A stretch of DNA of 64,000 bases from Rapana venosa (taxonomy: Eukaryota; Mollusca; Gastropoda; Neogastropoda; Muricidae). The stretch lies in NCBI GenBank assembly GCA_028751875.1, contig CM054158.1, forward strand, positions 5,226,828-5,290,827, read 5' to 3'. The notes below the pieces were generated by a model, which was not told the DNA's origin, made no database searches, and worked only from the letters and a program-made list of their open reading frames with translations. Each line of letters opens with the position of its first letter. Position 1 is the first letter of the stretch. Below are positions 20,873-33,534 of the stretch, one piece after another. The translations under genes were made by a program, and so were the position numbers.

Positions 20873-21585
20873 CAGGGAAAGTAAGATCTTTTTATATTCA
20901 TACTTTTAACACACATTTTCTGCATCTTTGAATGTCCCACCAGAAAAACCAAACAAACAAACAACAGCAATAAAAAATATTAGAAAGTTTGTATTGGAAG
21001 TCTTGATTCTTTGGAGGCTGTAAAAACTCCCAAACTGTTTTTCATAGAATTTTTTTCCCCGTTTTGAAATTACTTAAAAAAACAACAACTACCCTATAAT
21101 GAAAAGTCTGTATTGAAAGAGTCTCAGTGTGTGGAAGTGATATTGAAACAAAGAATGTTATTTCTAATTTTTATTCCCTTCCCAGATTTTGTTTATGGGG
21201 GTTTTCCCGAGAAACTCTTGGGGCCTTTTGGACGATTTATGGGGCCCAAACCCTGGGTTTTCAGGTTGGGGTTTTGGGGAAGCATGCTTTCCTTGCCTTT
21301 TCTTCTGTTTTTCTATAGAATTTTTACTAGATTTAAAGGTGTTTAAAAAAATATTGGCTCCCAGTTGTTTACTTTTATTCAGGATGTTGTAAAATTGCTT
21401 TTTTGTCCTTTTTTTTTAATTTTCCCCTTTTTTTTTTTTGATGTGTTTGTTGGGATATGACACCCTTATTTAAATTAAAAATCTTTTCCTTTTGTCCTTA
21501 TTTTTTTTTTAAACTGTTGTTGCAGTTTTCCTCCCCGGTGCCCAAAATTTCATTCTTTCAAAAGTTTTCTCCCCCTATGGAAATA
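20873..21585. other. T-rich intronic-looking DNA, nothing recognised
   Basis: Weakly repetitive segments with AAGTCTTGAT/AAGTCTGTATTG patterns. No exon or TE motif was found. Confidence 0.4.
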
Positions 21586-21589
21586 TCCT

Positions 21590-21985
21590 TTAAACAGGGG
21601 GTAATGAAAATTTTATCGTCCCGTCTGGCATTTGAAAGAAGTAAAAAGGGGTCCCACTTTTTAATTGTATTTTTTCATCCCGTCTGGCATTTGAAGGGGT
21701 AAAAGAGGTCTCCACTTTAATTGGGATTATTTCATTGTCTGGCATTTTAAGAAGTAAAGAGGGTCTCCACCCGTTAAATTTTATTATATCAGGTTTTCTG
21801 GGATTTTTTGAAGTAAAAGAGGTCTCCACTGGGAAATTTTTTTATACAGTGTGGGTTTGGGAATTTTAAGAAATTAAAAAGGGTTTTTTCCACCCGTTTA
21901 ATTTGTATTTAAATTGTCTGTCTGGAATTTGAAGAAGTAAAGAGGGTTTCCCCCCAAATGTAATTTGTACTGCTATTTCCAAAAG
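21590..21985. repeat. Minisatellite, unit about 60-70 bp, about 6 copies
   Basis: Repeated GTCTGGCATTT(G/T)AAGAAGTAAA followed by GAGGTCTCCAC and TTAATT, with variable homopolymers. Unit boundaries are blurred by run-length noise. Confidence 0.75.
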
Positions 21986-22089
21986 GGTCCACCTTCAGGG
22001 CAAACCCCCGTATCAATGACCCTTTTGTGTACTGATCTTTTATGTAGGGCCCCTGCCTGAAAAAAAATTTTACTTTTTTTTAAAAAGGT

Positions 22090-22375
22090 AAAGATGGTTT
22101 CCCCTCACCTTTCGGTCCTTGGGGGGCAAAGAGTCGAGGCCTCAGCTTCTCCAGGGGGCCCCATATTGAGGGCGGCCCCCCCTGTCCCCTTTTCCCTTTC
22201 CCGCTTTGCCTTTCCCCCACCCTTTAAAAGGGCAAATACCCAATTTTCAGCGGGGGGGAACTGGGGACGGGACTTTAATCAAGGCCAAAAAACTGCCCCT
22301 TTTCACTTTGGGAACCAACCGGAGCTGCTTAAAACCCTTTCTTTGAAAAAAAGGGCCTGACCATTGAGCGGGGGC
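22090..22375 (-). mobile_element. tRNA/5S composite SINE, degraded copy
   Basis: The reverse complement begins near GCTCAATGGTCAGG and runs through a CCCAGTTCCCCC, TGGGTATTTGCCC, AAGGGTGGGGGAAAGGCAAA and GGCCGCCCTCAATA series. It ends in GAGGCCTCG.CTCTT. These match the copies at 44311 and 46556 in order. The 5S-like part is heavily corrupted. Confidence 0.65.
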
Positions 22376-24420
22376 CCCATCTTTGAAAAGTATTTATTAA
22401 AAAAATTATTTCAATTTCATCGTTTTTAGGGAAAAACCAAGCTTTGGTTGTTATGGTGCTCAATCTAATTTGAAACAAATTTTTAACAAGCGAAATGGTT
22501 TGGGTTTTGAAATTTTTGAAGATCGTGACATTTTTTCAATGAAAAAATGCAAAAGGGGTTTTGAAAACATAATTTTGTGTAATCTAAAAGGGTTTTTGTC
22601 TGGGCCTTTTTTCTTTCCTTTTGGTTTTTTTTTTTTTGATTTTTTTTGTGTAAATGGGTTTTTTTTTTTTGTTAAATTTTTTACGGTGCTAAAGTTTTGG
22701 ATGGGGTAAAAAATTTAACGTCCCATGTTGGGACACGTTTTGTAATGAGGCAAATTTAAAGGAAACCAAGAAAACAAAAGTTATTTTTGCCAGAAAAAAT
22801 TAAAAAAATTTTTTGGGAAAAAAGCCATTTGTTTAAGCAAAAACCCGGGGGTGTGTGTATGGGAAAATTTTAAACCAAAAGTTTTTTAAAAAAAGGGGGA
22901 GGGGGGTGGTGCATTCTATTTCATGGGATACTCTCTTTTTGGGGGGAAATCTGTAGGGCTTTTTTAAAATTTCAAAAGCATCGCATAAAAACCGACCCCC
23001 AATCAAAACAACAAAATTCAAAAAAAATTTTACTGAAAAAAAAAAAAAGAAATAAATGTAAAGGAAAATGCGTTTTTATGGGATGAATATTTATTTTTTT
23101 ATTTATTTTTTTTAAAATCGAGGATAATGGAATAAAACACTCATGGCTTTTTTTCATCCCCTTTCCCCCCCCGGGGTTTTGCGGTTTTTTTAAAATTTTT
23201 TCCCTCTGTTTCCACCGGGACACAAGGGCCCTTTTTCCCCCTTTAAAAAAAGCATCACATTGATATGTTTTTTTCTTTCCCCCTGAAGTGTATATGCCTT
23301 TTGAGGGGATGTTTCTGGGACGATATTTCATAAACCCTCACACTGCAGTTTTGTTTGGTTTTATACTGCGGAATGTGCAGGCCCCCCGGGGGAAAGGGAA
23401 AATGGGTTTCACGTGGGACCCACCAGTCCCAAACTGCAGGGCCCAAAAAAGGGCCCCCAAAAAAAAAACGGCAAGGTGTACGGGGGCATGTTTTCGGCGT
23501 GCTGCCCGCATCGCAAGGTTGGGGTCGGCCCAAAAAAAGCAACCCCCGCCCCCCCCCATTGCCACTGGTTTTCCCCTTTGGGGCAGACCCTCTTTTGGAA
23601 ATGGGGGGGCTTAAACGGCTAGTGCCTCAAAACCCGGGGAGGTTTTTAGCTGCTTTTGTGTGTTTTGTGTGTTTTTGTGTGTGGTGTGTGTGTGTGTGTG
23701 TGGTTGTGTGTTGTGTGTGTGTGTGTGTATGGTTTTTAGTCTTTTTTTTGAATTCTCTAGCTTTTTAAGGGGGACTTTTCCCTTTTAGTCCTAAATTTTG
23801 GTTTTCCCCGTTCCATTCTCCCGCAAGGTTGGGGGATTCATGTGGTATGTCTGGCACCCCTTCCCCCCAGCCTTACTGCTCCCCGAAAGGCGGATTTTGA
23901 AGGAAATTTTTGGGGGAGTCCCCGTGGAAATTCTCAGCGTTTTTAAATCTTTAATATGCCCCCCAGGGTTTTGTCAAGTTAAAAAATATGACTTTGAAAA
24001 AATAGGCCCAAAACAAAAAAAAAAAACAAAAATATCCCCCCCCTTTTTGAAATTTCCCGGGGGCCCTGCCCGTATAAACAGAACCCCCCTTCTGGAAAAA
24101 TCGGGGCTAGGAATTTCCCCCTTTTTTATCCCCTCCCCGTGTTCCTTTTTTTTAAACCCGGGCACCTCCTCCCTTTTTTTTTTTTTCTGCCTTTCTTTTG
24201 GGGGATTTTTCGGGCATTTTTTTTCGAAAGCTTGACATAAAAAGTTCTCCCCCCCAATGATTGGGGTTTTGGGCCTGACATGTCCAGGCCCCTTTTAACC
24301 CGCCGCGCCAGCAACCCCTTTTTTAACTTTGTTTTGACAGACAACTTTTCATTTTCAAGCGTTCAAAGAAAAGGGAAAAAGGGAAAACAGATCAGATAGT
24401 TTTCTTAAAATAGGCTGATT
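22376..24420. other. Homopolymer-inflated sequence, no supported gene
   Basis: Many A, T, C and G runs. A corrupted copy of the 9418 tail family lies at about 23110-23230 (GAGGATAATGGAATAAAACAC, then TTTTTTCATCCCC). A GT microsatellite is at 23650-23735. The ORFs lack domains. Confidence 0.5.
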
Positions 24421-24424
24421 TTTA

Positions 24425-24795
24425 AAGCTTTTTTGCCCCTGTCATTTCAAAAAGTCCTTCGGAAAGAGGGCTAAAACCGAAACCTTTTTGTGCGAACGCA
24501 TGCAAAAAAATCTTTCGCCCACGTTTTAAAACCTGTTCCGCTTTTCGAAAAAAGTAGGCCCTTGTTTTTTTTGGCCCCGGGGGGAACAGATGACAAAATT
24601 TACAAAAAAGCATACCACCCGGGGCTGGAATTTAAAAAAAAAAAAGCAAAACTTGGGTTATTTTCCCTTACCTCGGTTTTAAAAAAAAAAAAAAAAAACG
24701 TTAGAGTGCTTTTATTTTTGCTTTAAAAGAGATTCAGCGCTATATAAATTCCATAATTATTTTTTATTATTTTTTTTTATTATTATTTTGACGCC
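24425..24795 (+). mobile_element. Core SINE (CGGATGAGAC-type), copy with TATAAATTCC tail
   Basis: Contains CCTTCGGAAAGAG, GCGAACGCATGC, a CCTGTTCCGCTTTTCGAAAA segment, GGGGGAACAGATGACAAAAT, and the tail GATTCAGCGCTATATAAATT followed by a TTATTATT-rich end. The same order is seen at 49985, 52285 and 62290. The tRNA-like head is not clear in this copy. Confidence 0.7.
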
Positions 24796-26720
24796 CATAT
24801 AAATTCCATACATTTTTATTATTTTTATTATTTTATTTGAGCGGGAAAAAATAAATTTTTATACTTTTATTATTACTATTAATATTATTTTTAGCGGTAA
24901 ATTTTGGTTTATATCTGGGTTTTGTTATGGACGGTTAAACTTCGAGGGAAGGGGGTGGGGGGGTTGGGCTGCTTCAGAAAAGTGGAAGGGCCCAAAAAGG
25001 AGAACGTGGCTTTGTGCTCCACCCCCATGACCCCCCAAACAGATGGGGGGGGGCCCGCAGACCTCAAGCCTCCCGGGCGGGAGTGCCGGCACCCCCCCCC
25101 CAAAAACGTCCTCTGACCCCCCGGGCCCACACGGGTTCCCGCAGCGAATACGAGGTTGGGGGGTTTTAATTTATTTTTTTTTTTTATTATGTATTTAATT
25201 CTTTTTTATCGAGGATTTTTGGAAAAAAGCACTGATTGCTTTTTTTCATCCCCGTTCCCCCCCTGTGTATTTTCCCGGGTTTTTTAAAATTTTTCTCTGT
25301 TCCCCCCCGGGACAAAAAGGGGTACTTTACGAAAAGCGGAAAAAGGATTTTTAAGTGTGCGGAAGATGTTCTGCGTGTGTTTTGTGAGGGGGGGGTGGGG
25401 GCACGTGCCGGGGGGGGCTGTGTTGGTTGGTTTTGGGGCGTTTTTGGGGGGTTGAGGGCTTTTCGTTTTTCTGCATCATTTATTGGAATTTTTTTTGAGT
25501 CTGGGATTTTTTTCAAAAGTTTTTACTTTGGAGGGGGTTTTTTGGTAAGAAAAAATCCAGTCTCAGTGAAAGGGGAAATTTTTTGAAAAAGCACTTTTTT
25601 TTTTACCTGCTCTTTTCTGCTGGGAGAACTTGGGGAGGGGGATGGGTTATGGGAAAAGGGGGGAGGGGGGGAGTGGGCCTTTTTTTTCCTTGCACATTTT
25701 TTTTTAAAAAATTGAATTCTGGCTGATAGGCCCCCATCAGTATCATTGGTTTTTGTTCAAAGGGATGCCTTTTGTGTGTTTCTGTGTGGAAAAGGATCTC
25801 CTGTTTTATGCCTTTTAAAAATCTGTGGGGGCCGCAAAGAGAGTCTTTTGCAGGGTTTTTGGGCCACACCCACAGAAAATTTTCTTTTTGGGGGTTTTTA
25901 ATTACAATTTTTTGGGAAAAAGGGGGGTTTTTAATGGAAAAAAGGGGGACAGGGGTTAAAGATAATGCTAACAAAAGCAGTTTTTAAAAAACTGGGAAAG
26001 GGGCATGGCAATGATTTAAATTTTTGAGAAGGAAAAATTTAAAAAAAACCAGTGATTTTTTTTTTTGATTCTCCAACAGCAGTTATACATGGTGAATTTA
26101 GAAAGGTAAAAAACGTTTGAGAAAGAAGGGGTTTGGGGCGTTTAGCCCTGAAGGGAGAGCCCAGATGTGGAGTTTTTTTACAAAATAACCCAAAAAAGAA
26201 AAAGAAAGTGATCATTTGGATAATTTTTTTTTTTTTTTTTTTGGTGATTCAATTTCCTTTGGGTAGAAACTCCCAAGGTTTTGAATGGTGAGGTTTTTTC
26301 ATATATTTTTTAAGCGGCAAATTTGTACCCAGCTTTTAAGGGGTAGGGAGAAATTTAGGGCTTCAGGGTTTATGTTTTTAAACCGGAAGGTTTCGTGCAG
26401 GGGTCCCTGTTTTGGGCCCCAAAAAGGGGCTCTTCAGTTTGTTGGAATGGGGTTTTTAAAGGGTGTAAGATGTTCTTTTGTGCATTTGCCACAAACCTCA
26501 CAGTTTATAGTCCCCCTGAAGGGCTTTTGGGGGGGTGGAGTCACAGCCTTGGTTTTCCGGGTTTTTTCCCCCCGGGGAAAGGGGGGGGTCCCCTCTGTGG
26601 GGCTTGGGCCCGGGCCCTCAGAAACAGGGAAAAACGAAAGTTTTTTGAACCGCTGGGCTGGGGCCCCCCCCCCCCCGCAGTTTTTAGGGTGAAAAATTTA
26701 CACCATACAGGAAAAAATTT
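24796..26720. other. Low-quality AT-rich and G-run sequence
   Basis: Includes a second corrupted copy of the 9418-type tail at about 25205-25330. No exon or TE coding motif was recognised. Confidence 0.45.
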
Positions 26721-26724
26721 TCTC

Positions 26725-26930
26725 CAGTTAAAAATTTTTTGTAGTTTTAAAAATTGTCTCTAGTGAATAAAATTCCCCTTTTAGTGAATAATTCTCTTAG
26801 TGAAAAATTTTTCTTAGTGTAAAAATTCTCTGTAAGGGGTTTAATTTTCTGTAGGGAATTTTAATTTCTCTTTTAGTGAAAATTTCTGTTGTGGGTAATT
26901 TTTCTGTAGTGAATTAAAATTTTCCAAATT
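26725..26930. repeat. Minisatellite, unit about 20-22 bp
   Basis: About nine copies of a TAGTGAATAAAATTTCTCT-like unit with variable T and A runs. Confidence 0.8.
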
Positions 26931-28619
26931 TTTTTAAAGGTGGTTGTGTCGTTGTTTTGAAAATGGACACCCCTCTGTGTGCAGGTTTTGAAAAACAAGC
27001 AGAACCCCCCCAAAAAAGGGGGAAACAAACATTGTGGGCCAAAGGGAAAGATAAAATGTTTTTGGGTGGGTTAAATGGGGTGAGAACAGGCCCCGGGAAC
27101 AACAACCCAAAAAAAGTTATTCCTGGGGGAAAGGAAGGGCAAGGAATTCATCCCTTTTGGCCCCATTTTTGGGACCTGGGGGATCATGGAGGGAGCTCAT
27201 AGTTGTGCCCAAAAGTATGTGTTGGTGGGTATCGACAACACGAAGGGGGAACATGCAGGGTGGTTTTTGGTAAACCCAAAAAAAATTTTTTTTGGGAAAA
27301 ATTTTCGGCAAAGGGGGAAAAAACTCATACACCTCTTTGGAAATTTTTTCAGAACCCTTTAACTCTTAAAAAAAAATTTTTACAGGCCTTTTTTTAAAGT
27401 TTTTTTTAAATTAAAGTGGTTTTTTTTTTTTTTAAGATTCCCTTTTTAAAAACGGTAGAAAAAACCCCTCTACTAGCATTTAAAAAAAGCACCCCTACCC
27501 CCCCCCACCCCCCCCCCCCCCCCCCCCCCCCCAACCCCTGGCCCCCCCACCCCCCCCCCCCACCCCCCCCTCCCCCCCCCCCCCCCCCCCCCCCCCCCCA
27601 AAACCCCCGCCCCCCCCCCCCCGGGAAAAAGGCCCCCCCCCCAAGCCCGGCCCCCCCCCCCCCCCAATTTTTTTTTTCCCCCTTTTCCCCCCCAAAAACC
27701 CCCCCCCCCCCCCCCCCCCAAAAGATCCCCCCACCCCAAAAAAAACCCCCCCCTAAGCCCCCCCCTTTTTTATTTAACCCCCCCCCCCATTTTTTACAAA
27801 ATCCCCCCCTTTTTACCCCTTCCCCCTTTTTTTCCCCCCCCCCAAACCCGGAAAAAAGGGATTGGTTCTGCAGAAAGAGGTCCTTTTATTTTCCCTTTTT
27901 TCCCAAAGTGTAAAAAAACCAAAAAAAAATTGTTGGGAAGGGCCAAAAGGGGAAAAAATTTAACCCTTGGGTTTGTGGAAATGTAAAGGGAACTTTTTGG
28001 GTTTTGTTTTTTGTTTTTCCCTTGGGCAAAGGTTGGGCCTGGGGTGAGATTTTGAGGGCCCGGGGTTTTTGCCCCTTCGGAATTGGGGTTTTTTTGAGGG
28101 GCAAATTTTGGGGCTTTTTGGGAAAAAATGGAAAGAGTTTCCCTTTGGGGGTTTGGGCCCCTGTTCCATTTGGGGGAATGGGGTTTGTGGTAAGGTTTTT
28201 CTGAAAAAGGGTGAGAAAAGGGGGCTTTTGTTGTTTGGTTGGGGTTCTTTGGGCCGGTTTGGGGGCCAAAAGGGGGCCTTTGGGTATGGGGGTTTTTCCC
28301 CTTTTAGGGGCCGCCGCTTGGGGGGTGCCTAAATTAGGGGTTTGGCAGGTTTTAAAAAAGCCTATTCGCCCGGTTTAAATGGAATGTTTGGGGGGAAAGG
28401 GGGGGTGGGGGGGGCCGTATTCTTTTATGGAAATTCAACATATTTATAAAATCTTAATTCCCAAAGATTTTGGGGATTTTTGGGGGGTTTGGTTTTTTTC
28501 CAAAAAAAATCCCCTTTTTGAAACCTCTGGGGGTCATTTTGACCGGGGGGTCTGGAGGGCAAATGAAATTGAAATATTCCTTCCCTTAAAAAAATTAAAT
28601 CCTTCAGGTTTTTCCACCC
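26931..28619. repeat. Homopolymer-dominated block, including a C-rich stretch
   Basis: 27490-27850 is nearly all C with short A, T and G interruptions. The rest is run-length inflated. The Pro- and Gly-rich frames here are artefacts. Confidence 0.7.
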
Positions 28620-29390
28620 CACACAACAACCAAAACCCCACACACACACACACAACACACCATAACCCCCAAATAATAAAACATAAAATTAAACCCTACT
28701 TACACACAACCCCCAAAACACACACACCCCACAAAACCCCACACACCACCCCATCCACAACACACAACATCATACATACATACCCTAAATTTCATACAAA
28801 ATACATTCATACAAAATACACACACACACAACCCACCAAATTAAAAACCACCAAACACACACAAACTACAATAAAATAATAAAATACACACACCACACAC
28901 ACACACACACACCCCACACACACACACACACAAAACAACAAACCCCTTAAAAAACATACATACACACACCCCCACACAAAAACAAACCCCACAAAAAAAC
29001 AAAAAACACAAACACAACACAAAACACCACAAACACCCCCAAACAACACCCCCATACCAAAAACAAAAACAACATACATAAAAACATAAAATTTCATAAA
29101 TACATACCCCACACCAACAACCCCAAAACCCACACAACCACACACAAAAATACATTCATACTACATACACACACACCCCACACAACAAACCCCAAACAAC
29201 ACACACACTCCCCAAAACACACCCCACATCAATACAAAAAACAACACACACAATTAAAAAACACAACACCCCAACACAAACAAAAAACACACAAAAAACT
29301 CACACACAATCAACAACCCAAAAACCAACCACACACACACAAAAAAAACACACAAAACCAAAACCAAACACACCAAAGACATAATTCAAC
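28620..29390. repeat. A/C-only block, about 770 bp
   Basis: Almost no G, and T only in short words (CATACATAC, TTAAAA). It looks like a long CA/ACAT microsatellite region distorted by consensus errors. Confidence 0.8.
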
Positions 29391-30949
29391 CCTCAAAAAC
29401 CTTCCTTTTTATTTACAATTTACAAAAAAATTATAATAAAATAAAAGGCCCAAACCCCAAAAGGGGTTTTCCCCTTTTTCTCACTTTCCCCAAAAAACCT
29501 TTTCCCCCTTTTCAACCCTTTTTTTTTTAAAAAAAAAAAACCCCCCCATCAACCCCAAATTTTTCCCCAAAAACCCAAACCCCCAAAGGGAAAAAGTGGG
29601 AAAATTTAAAAAACAGCCGGGGGAAAATGGGAAGTGTTGGGTTTTTTTGTATAAAGTGTTTTTGTTTCTTGGTTTGGTGGGGTTTTGGTTTTAAAATGTT
29701 TTTCCTTCTTTTGTAAATTTTTGGAGGGTTTTTTTGTTGTTTTTTCCAACCCCCATCCCCCCCAAATTAAAATTTAAAAAATTTAAAAACAAAAAATACT
29801 TGGGTTTAAAAAACATTTTTGTTGTGTTTGTTTGGGGGTTCAGTTAGGGCTTTTTTTTAGGGGAACCCTTCTTTGGGGGTTTAAAAAACCCCAGTTGTCC
29901 CCCCTTTACCAACCCCCCCACCCCCCCAAATTAAACCCCAAACAAAAACCCCTCAAATTTTCCCCCAAAAAAAAGGCCAACTGGGTCCCCAAAACCCTTT
30001 CCCCTTGGTTTATAAACCTTTATTTTTAACAAAAAAAGGGGGTTTAAAGGGATTCCAAAAGGGTATATAATTTTTTTTGTCCCCCATTCACCCCCCTTTT
30101 TCTTGGGTAATGTTTTTTTACAAGGGGAAAAAAGGTAAAAAACAAAGAGGGGAATTTTTTCCCGCCTTCTTACTTTGGCCCCCAAAGGAAGTTTTTGGGT
30201 TTTTGACCCTTTGGGCCCCCAAATTTCCCTGATATGAGCACCCTTTTTTTTTTAAAAAAAAAAGGGGGGAAAGGAAAATTTTTAAACCCCTTTCATTTCC
30301 CAAAAGTCTAAGGAAAAATTTTAAAAACTCGGGCTGCGCTTTGTAATTAAAAACCCAACATAAAAAAATTCCCAAAACCTTAAAACCCCCATTTTTCCCC
30401 TTTTCCACAGTTGGAAAATTAAATGCAATTTTTGATCCACCCGGTTAAACCCCCCAAAAGGTTTCTTTCCCCTTTGGACCCGGTCCCCTGGTTGGTTTTT
30501 TCTTCCGCAACCCCCCAAAGCGCCGGGGGGAAAATTTCTTTTCATATTGGGTCTTTTGAAAATTAATAAAGGAAAAAATTTAAAACCCCCCTGGAAAGGG
30601 TTGCCTTGAATTTTTAATCCAGGAAGAAAACATTTAAAAAACCCCCAAAAAAAGACCCCCAATTGGGAAAACTTCCCAAAAAGAAAATTTAAATTTAAGG
30701 GCCCCCCTACCCCTTTGGAAAAATTGGGTTTTAAAAAATCCCCAAAAGGAAGCATTCTTTTTAACTACCCGGGGGGGTCTCGGAACAACCCCCAACCCCC
30801 CAAAAAAACTTTTCCACCCAAAGAAGGGAAAACAATTTTAAAGGACCCTTTATAAAGGGGAAAATTATTTCAAAACACAAAAAAAGTAAATTTTCAATAA
30901 AAAATTTCCAAAAAGAATTAAAATAAAAATTCCTCACACCACACAACAC
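29391..30949. other. Homopolymer-inflated sequence, nothing recognised
   Basis: Runs of three to ten identical bases dominate. No domain, exon or repeat family could be supported. Confidence 0.5.
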
Positions 30950-31145
30950 AATTTGGAATACATGTTATAAAACCATTGACTAGAAAGACTTAAAAACTTT
31001 TTTTTTCCCCAACGTGCGGCGGCGCGAACACACCCACACCCACTCACACACTCCACCAATGTATGAAACAATGTTTTAAAGACCATTGACTAAGGACAGA
31101 CTTATTTCACAACCCACAAAAACACACACACACATTTTTGACTCA
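30950..31145. repeat. Short satellite: ACCATTGACTA unit plus CA run
   Basis: Two units share TACATGTTATAAAACCATTG / CAATGTTTTAAAGACCATTG then ACTA.GAAAGAC-like text and a CA run. A similar pair is at 55700-55890, so this is a dispersed minisatellite family. Confidence 0.6.
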
Positions 31146-31615
31146 TCATAAAAATGAAATCAGGCAAGTAAATCAAATAATTTTCTTTTGGGTGATTGTT
31201 CAAGCCCTTGTAAAGGCCCCACTTTTAAAATTTGTTATGCTTTGACCTGTATTTTAAAATATCATCACCTGCAAACCCCGCAAAAAAACAAACTTGTACT
31301 CTCCCAATTTAAAAGGAGAAAAAAACCCCTCTGAACATAGTATAGCTGCCATATGGCCAGATCCTTTAAAAAAACTGCCCTACAAGCAAGCTTTACCCAG
31401 TAAGCATTTGAGGCCCCTATGATTCCCAAGGGGACAGGCAGGATTTTCTGTGGACCCCCAAGTGTTTTAAGCTAGGGGAAAACGCCCCCCGACAAAACAA
31501 CAACACAATACCTTGCCAGGGAAAGGGCAGCCATATTCCAATTTCCACCCCGGAGAGGATTTTTTAGATACATTTGTTCCCCCCTGCGTCCCCTTTCCCC
31601 CAAACCCCCTTTTCC
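31146..31615. other. Non-repetitive-looking DNA, no gene supported
   Basis: Better-quality mixed sequence with no TE motif and no convincing open frame. Confidence 0.4.
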
Positions 31616-31669
31616 CCCTCCCAAAACCCCCCCCCCCTCCCTCCCCCCCCCCCCCCCCCCCCCAACCAA

Positions 31670-31722
<53 letters not shown>

Positions 31723-33026
31723 TCTGTGTGGTGTGTGTGTGTGTGTTTGTGTGTGGTGAGTGTGTGGGTGCGTGTACGGTGGTATGTGCGTGGTGCTGTA
31801 CCAACTTTTTTCCAACCACCCATAATTTTTCATTACACCCACACACAACCCCACACACACAACACACCACACAAACCCACCAACCACCACCACACACACC
31901 CCCTCCCCAACACAACACCACACACACAAAACACACCCATACCAAAACCCACACCTACACAACACAACACAAAAACCACCACAGAGTCACACACAACACA
32001 AAAAAACCACACACCGAGTCCACACCCCAAAACACAACACACATACACCCCCCCCCCCACCCAACACCCATGCCACCCACCCACCCCCATACCACAAAAA
32101 AAAATTTATCCTCCTGTGGGCCCCCCCACTAAAACCAAATTTATCAGGCTCACACAAACGAATGTAGGTCGTCTTGCGTGCGAGGGGCGTTTTGAACTTT
32201 TTGGCCCCCCGGGCTAGTACAATACAGTACTACTATAACAAAATACTGTAACACAGGTAGGAAAAAATGCGAGGGGGGAAAAACCCACGAAACCTAGGGC
32301 TTACCATCTTAAAGCAGTACTGTTTCACCTTTTTTCTTTTGTTCTTCTTCTTCTTCTTCTTCTGGTTCCTTTCGGTTCTTTTTTTTTTCTTTCTTTTTCT
32401 TTTTTTTTGCTCTGCGCTGCTTTGCGTTCTTTTTTTTTCTTTTCCCCCTCATTCACAGGTGGCCTTGTTTTGCCACAAAGGCACTTCCAAACACAACCTC
32501 AACTCACCCCCTTTGGGGGTCTTAGGTGCCCAAAACCGCCTAGAAAACGGGGGGTTGGGGTTTGATTCCCATTTCTTCTTCTTCGTCTCTTCAACCTTAG
32601 AACAGCAACAACCCCGCGCCGCCCAAGCCACAAAACCCCCCACAACACCCAAGCACTCTGAGCACCACACACAAAATACACACACCACACACGCACGCAC
32701 GCAAAACACACACAAACACAACACGCGCGCGCGCAAGCAAAACCCTGCTCACACTTTCCGCGCACGCACACCGCACGCACATCACACACTAAACAGACGG
32801 ATCCCTTCTCTCTCTCCTCTCTCTCCACCACACACACCACCCCTTCACTTAATGTAATAGACGTTAAACGAAACACACACACACACACACAAACCCCCTG
32901 GGTTCCCCCTGCATGCAACTGGGTTTTGACCCCTGACATCGCTCTCCTCCTGAGGGGGGGGGGGGGGGGAGGGGGGGGGGTGGGCGGGAGAGATTAATAT
33001 TTTTGACACGGGGGAAAAAAGAAAGA
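31616..33026. repeat. C runs, CA tracts, TTC and pyrimidine simple repeats
   Basis: C-rich run 31628-31719, GT 31727-31800, A/C-only 31835-32095, TTC/T-rich 32325-32450, CA/CG tract 32670-32850 and a G run 32957-32981. The short segment 32455-32590 between them is more complex but unidentified. Confidence 0.75.
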
Positions 33027-33526
33027 NNNNNNNNNNNNNNNNNNNNNNNNNNNNNNNNNNNNNNNNNNNNNNNNNNNNNNNNNNNNNNNNNNNNNNNNNN
33101 NNNNNNNNNNNNNNNNNNNNNNNNNNNNNNNNNNNNNNNNNNNNNNNNNNNNNNNNNNNNNNNNNNNNNNNNNNNNNNNNNNNNNNNNNNNNNNNNNNNN
33201 NNNNNNNNNNNNNNNNNNNNNNNNNNNNNNNNNNNNNNNNNNNNNNNNNNNNNNNNNNNNNNNNNNNNNNNNNNNNNNNNNNNNNNNNNNNNNNNNNNNN
33301 NNNNNNNNNNNNNNNNNNNNNNNNNNNNNNNNNNNNNNNNNNNNNNNNNNNNNNNNNNNNNNNNNNNNNNNNNNNNNNNNNNNNNNNNNNNNNNNNNNNN
33401 NNNNNNNNNNNNNNNNNNNNNNNNNNNNNNNNNNNNNNNNNNNNNNNNNNNNNNNNNNNNNNNNNNNNNNNNNNNNNNNNNNNNNNNNNNNNNNNNNNNN
33501 NNNNNNNNNNNNNNNNNNNNNNNNNN
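33027..33526. other. Scaffold gap, exactly 500 N
   Basis: Placeholder gap between contigs B and C. It truncates the SGNH-like ORF that starts immediately to its right. Confidence 1.
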
Positions 33527-33534
33527 TGTTCCCC